A stretch of 64,000 nucleotides of DNA from Leisingera sp. ANG-Vp. GTDB lineage: Bacteria; Pseudomonadota; Alphaproteobacteria; Rhodobacterales; Rhodobacteraceae. The notes beneath the pieces were generated by a model, which saw only the letters and a program-made list of their open reading frames with translations, made no database searches and had not been told where the DNA came from. The stretch's first letter is position 1, and every line of letters begins with the position of its first letter. The DNA lies in the NCBI RefSeq assembly GCF_000813725.1, contig NZ_JWLD01000032.1, positions 62,001-126,000 of the forward strand, written 5' to 3'. Below, piece after piece: positions 58,809-64,000 of the stretch. The position numbers were made by a program, and so were the translations under genes.

Positions 58809-59927
58809 ATGCTTGGGAAACCCTTGTTCATCGGATCGGAAATTTACCGCGGGTCGTCTTATGGGCGCACCCATCCCCTGCGGGTGCCGCGGGTGTCCAC
58901 GGTAATGGATCTCTCCCGCGCGCTGGGCTGGCTGCCGGATGAGGTCTATGTGACCTCGCCCCGGGCCAAACCTGCGGCGCTGACCGTCTGGCACACGCCG
59001 GAATACGTCGCCGCGCTGCAGGCGGCGGAAGCGGCGCAGACAGTGAGCGATGAGGTCCGTGTCCGGCATCACCTCGGCACCATTTCCAACCCGGTGTTCC
59101 CGGAAATCTTCCGCCGCCCGGCCACGGCTGCGGGCGGCTCGATCCTGGCAGGTGAGCTGCTGGCCAATGGCGGCGTGGTCTACAATCCGGCGGGCGGCAC
59201 CCATCACGGGATGCCGGACCGGGCCAACGGCTTCTGCTACCTGAACGATCCGGTGCTGGCGATGCTGTCGCTGCGCCACCACGGCGCACAGCGGATTGCC
59301 TATGTGGACATCGACGCGCATCATGCCGACGGGGTGGAGCATGGCTTTGCCGGCGACCCCGACGTGCTGATGATCTCGGTGCATGAAGAAAACCTCTGGC
59401 CCAAGACCGGCACGCTGACCGAGGATGCAGGCGGCTCTGCCCTGAACCTGCCGGTGCCGCGCGGCTTCAACGACGATGAGATGGCCTTTGCCCGCGACGC
59501 GCTGATCCTGCCGGCGGTCGAGGCTTTTGCGCCGGATGCCATCGTGCTGCAATGCGGAGCCGATGCAGTGACAGAGGACCCGCTGCCGCATCTGGACCTG
59601 TCAAACAACGCCCATTGGGCCGTCGTGCGGGCGCTTATGGGGATGGCGCCTCGTTATCTGGTTCTGGGCGGGGGCGGGTATAACCCGTGGTCGGTCGGGC
59701 GGCTGTGGACCGGGGTCTGGGCCACGCTCAACGGGTTTGAAATACCAGAGCACCTGCCAGAGGCGGGTGAAAACGTCCTGCGCGGGCTGGAGTTCAACGG
59801 CAACCGGCTGGGCCGCAACCCGCCGGAGCGTTGGTTCACCACGCTGCGCGACCAGCCGCGGGGCGGGGAGGTCAGGCACGTGATCCGGCAGCGGGCGGCC
59901 CATTTGCGGGCAAGACGCGGGCTGTAG
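58809..59927 (+). CDS. Histone-deacetylase-family amidohydrolase (AcuC/acetylpolyamine deacetylase-like)
   Basis: A 372-residue zinc amidohydrolase of the arginase/deacetylase fold. The active-site His pair lies in GGTHHGMPDRANGFCYLNDP; zinc ligands are in IAYVDIDAHHADGVEHGF (Asp, His) and a later Asp in LQCGADAVTEDPLPHL; a glycine loop reads VLGGGGYNPWSVGRLW. Bacterial members deacetylate acetylpolyamines, acetoin-pathway enzymes or other acyl amides. The ORF points opposite to the ABC operon and sits between the permeases and the binding protein, so its substrate may be imported by that system. This link is inferred. Confidence 0.88.
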   Translation: MLGKPLFIGSEIYRGSSYGRTHPLRVPRVSTVMDLSRALGWLPDEVYVTSPRAKPAALTVWHTPEYVAALQAAEAAQTVSDEVRVRHHLGTISNPVFPEIFRRPATAAGGSILAGELLANGGVVYNPAGGTHHGMPDRANGFCYLNDPVLAMLSLRHHGAQRIAYVDIDAHHADGVEHGFAGDPDVLMISVHEENLWPKTGTLTEDAGGSALNLPVPRGFNDDEMAFARDALILPAVEAFAPDAIVLQCGADAVTEDPLPHLDLSNNAHWAVVRALMGMAPRYLVLGGGGYNPWSVGRLWTGVWATLNGFEIPEHLPEAGENVLRGLEFNGNRLGRNPPERWFTTLRDQPRGGEVRHVIRQRAAHLRARRGL

Positions 59928-59983
59928 GCCAAGGAGGGCAGAGCCCGGCCCTGTGCGGATGCGAAGCGCCCACCCGCGGGAAG

Positions 59984-60013
59984 GGGCAGGCGCTGCCCGG
60001 CGGTGCCGCCGGG
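59984..60013. terminator. Overlapping hairpins between convergent deacetylase and binding-protein genes
   Basis: GGGCAG/CTGCCC (59984-59989, 59993-59998) and CCCGGC/GCCGGG within CCCGGCGGTGCCGCCGGG (59996-60013) are alternative, overlapping stems in the 103-bp gap. They probably act as a bidirectional terminator; no T-run is present. Confidence 0.5.
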
Positions 60014-60030
60014 AAAGAGTTCGGCGATGT

Positions 60031-61509
60031 TTATTCCGCCCAGCTCAGCGCGCTCAGGTCGATGGCCGCCGTGGGTGCATTCTCCCACAACCCCTGCAAC
60101 CCGGCTTTGGCGACCCCCAGTTTCGCCAGCTGGAACAAGTAGCCGTTCACGTAGTCTGCCGAAATCATCTCCTGCGCCTCCTGCAGCAGCGCGGTCCGGG
60201 CACCGGGGTCAGTAGTGGCGTTCAGCCTGGCCATCAGATCCTGGAAAGGCTTGCTGTCGTATTGGAAGTAATACTCGGGCCTGGCATAGATACCGATGTC
60301 CATCGGCTCGGTATGGCTGACGATGGTCAGGCCGAAATTCTTGCCGCGGAACACCGTCTCCAGCCATTGCGCCCATTCCACATTGATGATCTCGGCCTTG
60401 ATCCCAACCTCGGCCAGCTGCGCCGCGATGATCTCGCCGCCGCGCCGTGCATAGGAGGGCGGCGGCAGGTGCAGGGTGGTCTCAAACCCGTCAGCAAAAC
60501 CTGCTTCAGCCAGCAGTGCCTTGGCTTTTTCCGGGTCGTAGGAGGATGCGCCTGTCAGATCCTTGTAGGCCGGGTTATGCGGCGCAAAATGGGTGCCGAT
60601 CGGGGTGCCATAGCCAAACATGGCGCCGTCGATGATCGCCTGCCGGTTTATGGCATGGGCCACCGCCTCGCGCACGCGCAAGTCATCAAACGGCGCCTGT
60701 TTGTTGTTGGTCGAGAGGATTGTTTCGCCCTCGGTGGAGCCGACCAGCACCTGGAACCGGGGATCAGCCTCAAACTGCGGCAGATTCTCCGGTGCCGGGA
60801 AGTTGTCGAAAGCGTCAATATCCTCGGCCATCATCGCAGCAAAGGCGGCTGTGGGGTCGGAGATGAACTTGAATGTGGCCGAGGCCAGCGCGGGCTGTGT
60901 GCCCCAGTAGTCCGGGTTGCGGGCCAGGCTGATGCGGTCGCCCTGCACCCATTCCTGGAACCTATAGGCGCCGGTGCCGATGGGGTTTGTCTTGATATCC
61001 CCGATGCTCTCAGGCGCCACGATCACCGCGTCGCCCCAGGCCAGGTTGAACAGGAAGCTGCCGTTTGGCCCATCCAGCGTGATCTTCACCGTCTGCGGGT
61101 CCACCGCTTCCACTGATGTGATCCCGGCAAACAGCGCTTTCTGCGCGTTGGTGCTGTCCTCGGCCCGGGCGCGGTCGAGCGAGAATTTCACATCTTCCGC
61201 ATCCATCGTGCTGCCGTCGTGGAATGTCACGCCCGAACGCAAGCGGAAGGTATAAACGGTTCCGTCCTCAGAGATCTCCCAGCTCTCGGCCAGCCCCGGT
61301 ACCACCGAACCGTCGCCCATGAACCGGGTCAGCCCCTCGAAGATGTTGCTGTAAACCACCGAGTCGATGGCCTGTGCAGCGGCGCTGGTCGGGTCCAGAT
61401 GCGGCGGCTCCAGCTGCATGGCGATGGTGACGCTGTCCTTGGCCCAGACGCTGCCCGCCATCAGGGCCAGCGCGGAACTTGCCGCAAGAACGAATGATTT
61501 GAATGCCAT
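60031..61509 (-). CDS. Extracellular solute-binding protein family 5 (dipeptide/opine type)
   Basis: A 492-residue periplasmic binding protein. The signal peptide (MAFKSFVLAASSALALMAG) ends at AKDS. Family-5 features include LEPPHLDPTSAAAQAIDSV, VYTFRLRSGVTFHDGSTMDA and the long C-terminal lobe with DLDMARP-like FRGKNFGLTIVSHTEPMD. It should deliver substrate to the Dpp-like permeases encoded 1.4 kb away on the same strand, though the deacetylase-family gene on the other strand intervenes. An 18-bp palindrome lies 46 bp upstream of its start. Confidence 0.92.
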   Translation of the reverse strand: MAFKSFVLAASSALALMAGSVWAKDSVTIAMQLEPPHLDPTSAAAQAIDSVVYSNIFEGLTRFMGDGSVVPGLAESWEISEDGTVYTFRLRSGVTFHDGSTMDAEDVKFSLDRARAEDSTNAQKALFAGITSVEAVDPQTVKITLDGPNGSFLFNLAWGDAVIVAPESIGDIKTNPIGTGAYRFQEWVQGDRISLARNPDYWGTQPALASATFKFISDPTAAFAAMMAEDIDAFDNFPAPENLPQFEADPRFQVLVGSTEGETILSTNNKQAPFDDLRVREAVAHAINRQAIIDGAMFGYGTPIGTHFAPHNPAYKDLTGASSYDPEKAKALLAEAGFADGFETTLHLPPPSYARRGGEIIAAQLAEVGIKAEIINVEWAQWLETVFRGKNFGLTIVSHTEPMDIGIYARPEYYFQYDSKPFQDLMARLNATTDPGARTALLQEAQEMISADYVNGYLFQLAKLGVAKAGLQGLWENAPTAAIDLSALSWAE

Positions 61510-61555
61510 TTGAAATCTCCCTGATGTGCTATACTCGGGCCCTGAACGGCGCTTA

Positions 61556-61573
61556 TGGGAAACGAGTTTCCCA
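61556..61573. promoter_or_regulatory. Perfect 18-bp palindrome between binding-protein and panB genes
   Basis: TGGGAAACGAGTTTCCCA is an 8-2-8 perfect inverted repeat in the 166-bp divergent gap. Its position 46 bp from the binding-protein start (-) and about 100 bp from panB (+) fits an operator, more probably for the transporter. Its regulator is not in the window. Confidence 0.5.
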
Positions 61574-61675
61574 CTTTCCCGGGCGTAATCAAGGGCTAGG
61601 GACATTTCGCGCACTGGAAGCACGCGGCGTTAATTGATAATCCGTGCGCACTTAAGGAACCGCGGACAGGAAGCC

Positions 61676-62506
61676 ATGAGCGCAACAGCCAAGAAACAGG
61701 CGCCCAACGCCGAAGACATCCGGGCCCGCAAGGGCGGCACGCCTTTGGTGAGCCTTACTGCCTACACAACGCCGATGGCGCGGCTGATGGACGCCCATTG
61801 CGACTTTGTTCTGGTTGGTGACAGCGTCGGTATGGTGCTGCATGGTCTGACCTCGACCTTGTCCGTCACAATGGAAATGATGATCCTGCACGGCCAGGCG
61901 GTGTCCCGCGGGCTGGACAAGGCAATGCTGGTCATCGACATGCCCTTTGCCTCTTACGAGGAAAGCCCGCAGCAGGCCTTCCGCAACGCTGCCCGGCTGA
62001 TGAGTGAGACCGGCTGCGCCGCGGTCAAGCTGGAAGGCGGCGTCGAGATGGCAGAGACCATCCGCTTCCTGGTCAAGCGCGGCATCCCGGTGATGGCGCA
62101 TATTGGCCTCACGCCGCAGTCGATCAACACGCTGGGCGGCTACAAGGTGCAGGGCCGCGAGGAGCAAGCAGAGGCCGTGCTGGCCGATGCCCGTGCCGTG
62201 GCAGAGGCCGGAGCCTTCTCGGTGGTGCTGGAGAAGGTGCCGCAGGTGCTGGCCGATAAGATCACCGCGGAGGTGGCGATCCCCACCATCGGCATTGGCG
62301 CCAGCGCCGGCTGTGACGGGCAGATCCTGGTGGTCGACGACATGCTGGGCTTCTTCACCGCCTTCAAGCCGAAGTTCGTGAAACGCTACGCCGACCTTGG
62401 CCCGCTGGCGGAAGCTGCGATTGCCGAATATGCCGCCGAGGTGCGCGCCCGTTCGTTCCCGGCAGCCGAACATGTCTTTGCCGACCAGGCGCCCTCCAAA
62501 GGATGA
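61676..62506 (+). CDS. panB: Ketopantoate hydroxymethyltransferase PanB
   Basis: A 276-residue enzyme transferring a hydroxymethyl group from methylene-tetrahydrofolate to 2-oxoisovalerate, the first step of pantothenate synthesis. Motifs: [20 protein letters not shown] (Asp/His of the metal site nearby), [26 protein letters not shown] and [20 protein letters not shown] with the catalytic Glu region. ATG 61676 has AGG upstream; the longer in-frame extension to 61634 was rejected. It overlaps panC by four bases. Confidence 0.94.
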   Translation: MSATAKKQAPNAEDIRARKGGTPLVSLTAYTTPMARLMDAHCDFVLVGDSVGMVLHGLTSTLSVTMEMMILHGQAVSRGLDKAMLVIDMPFASYEESPQQAFRNAARLMSETGCAAVKLEGGVEMAETIRFLVKRGIPVMAHIGLTPQSINTLGGYKVQGREEQAEAVLADARAVAEAGAFSVVLEKVPQVLADKITAEVAIPTIGIGASAGCDGQILVVDDMLGFFTAFKPKFVKRYADLGPLAEAAIAEYAAEVRARSFPAAEHVFADQAPSKG

Positions 62507-63375
62507 CGACCCAAATGACCGCACCGATCCTGCGCCGCCTGTCTGACCTGCGCGCCAAGACCGCTGAATGGCGCCGCAACGGCGAATCCATCGGCCTGGT
62601 GCCGACCATGGGCGCACTGCATGCGGGCCACCTGTCGCTGGCCGCAGCCGCCAAACAGGCCTGCGACCGGGTGATCGTGACCATCTTCGTGAACCCCAAG
62701 CAGTTCAACAAGCCGGAGGATCTGGCCAATTACCCGCGCACCGAAAACGAAGACGCCGAAAAACTCGCGCACCTTGGCGTCGACCTGATTTATTGTCCGG
62801 ACCCGGACCAGATTTACCCCGACGGCTACGCCACCAATGTCTCGGTCGGCGGCAGCATCACAGCGGTGATGGAGGGTCCGTTCCGCCCCGGCCATTTCGA
62901 CGGGGTGGCCACAGTGGTCGCCAAGCTGTTCCTGCAGACCAGCGCGGACAAGGCGTTTTTTGGCCAAAAGGACTATCAGCAGCTGATGGTGGTGACCCGC
63001 ATGGCCCGCGATCTGGATATTCCGATTGAGGTGGTCGGCTGCGAGACCGTGCGCGAAGCGTCCGGTTTGGCGATGTCCTCGCGCAATCTGCTGCTGTCTG
63101 ATAAGGCGCTTGCCAAGGCTGCGGCACTGAACGCGGCCATGCGCGAGGCCGCGGCCAAAGCAACAGCCGGTGAACCCTGGTCGCCACTGGAGGCTGCAGC
63201 CCGGGAGGCGCTGGCAGAAGCGGGTTTTGGCGATGTCGAGTATTTCGACCTGCGCTGTGCAGAAACGCTGGAGGCGCTGGACACGCCCTCCCGTCCGGCC
63301 CGGCTGCTGGCGGCTGCCTGGATGGATGGCGTCCGGTTGATCGACAATATCGAAGTTCGCGAACTAAAATCTTAG
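62503..63375 (+). CDS. panC: Pantothenate synthetase PanC
   Basis: A 290-residue ligase that joins pantoate and beta-alanine with ATP. Signature blocks: [17 protein letters not shown] (HIGH-like), [30 protein letters not shown] and SSRNLLLSD (KMSKS-like). It follows panB directly (ATGA overlap at 62503); ATG 62515 (MTAPILRR) is an alternative start. Together panBC supply pantoate and pantothenate for coenzyme A; no panD or panE lies in the window. Confidence 0.94.
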   Translation: MTTQMTAPILRRLSDLRAKTAEWRRNGESIGLVPTMGALHAGHLSLAAAAKQACDRVIVTIFVNPKQFNKPEDLANYPRTENEDAEKLAHLGVDLIYCPDPDQIYPDGYATNVSVGGSITAVMEGPFRPGHFDGVATVVAKLFLQTSADKAFFGQKDYQQLMVVTRMARDLDIPIEVVGCETVREASGLAMSSRNLLLSDKALAKAAALNAAMREAAAKATAGEPWSPLEAAAREALAEAGFGDVEYFDLRCAETLEALDTPSRPARLLAAAWMDGVRLIDNIEVRELKS

Positions 63376-63394
63376 TAAGGGCTGGCAGCGGTAA

Positions 63395-64000
<606 letters not shown>

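Overview
The window reads as a chromosomal segment from a high-GC alphaproteobacterium, most probably of the Rhodobacteraceae (Roseobacter group, Leisingera/Phaeobacter/Ruegeria-like). The pointers are a form I aerobic CO dehydrogenase locus, a nap operon, an exosortase with a single adjacent VIT-VWA target, a DddP-like M24 protein, and protein sequences typical of that group. The genus is an inference, since no rRNA or marker gene is present. I found no tRNA, rRNA, CRISPR array, intact insertion sequence or prophage.

Layout. 1-13,775 (+): a surface-polysaccharide cluster. It holds a truncated upstream gene, an FrhB-like protein, an acyltransferase, a polymerase/ligase, four glycosyltransferase genes' worth of function (GT2, GT4, an Alg14-like/Alg13-like split pair, a second GT2), a Wzz/BY-kinase-like protein with a degenerate ATP site, a priming sugar transferase and a 1000-residue RTX protein. 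14,070-17,364: a LysR regulator divergent from a gamma-butyrobetaine-hydroxylase-like dioxygenase and a LeuB-like dehydrogenase, with a T-N11-A palindrome between them. 17,642-21,503 (-): a six-gene stressosome operon, rsbR (globin sensor)-rsbS-rsbT-rsbX, followed by a histidine kinase carrying an RsbU_N-like domain and a stand-alone receiver. 21,821-27,314: a probable methylated-amine module (DddP-like M24 protein, Rieske oxygenase with a bridging-type Glu, XRE-cupin regulator, FAD-GcvT demethylase-like protein). 27,499-28,125: a secreted intradiol dioxygenase-like protein.

28,318-34,061 (-): a CreBC-like two-component pair, a VIT-VWA surface protein with a PEP-type tail, and an exosortase with a fused EpsI-like domain. 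34,220-42,805 (+): an MHYT-LytTR regulator followed by coxMSLDEFG. Two identical 9-bp direct repeats 12 bp apart lie in front of coxM, the spacing LytTR regulators recognise. 43,103-47,697 (+): napEFDABC behind an FNR-type box, closed by a strong terminator.

47,783-64,000: trhO (-); pncA and pncB flanking a hybrid sensor kinase; a (-) operon of dipeptide-type ABC permeases, a fused double ATPase, a GNAT acetyltransferase and an aldehyde dehydrogenase, with a histone-deacetylase-family amidohydrolase (+) inserted between it and its solute-binding protein; then panB-panC and the start of glpK, which runs off the end.

Together the genes describe a marine-type heterotroph that makes an exopolysaccharide, oxidises CO, respires nitrate in the periplasm, uses methylated amines and possibly acylated amines, and senses oxygen or redox state through a haem-linked stressosome. 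Starts were chosen by Shine-Dalgarno position, ATGA overlaps and family N-termini. Family assignments are from reading motifs and have not been searched against databases.
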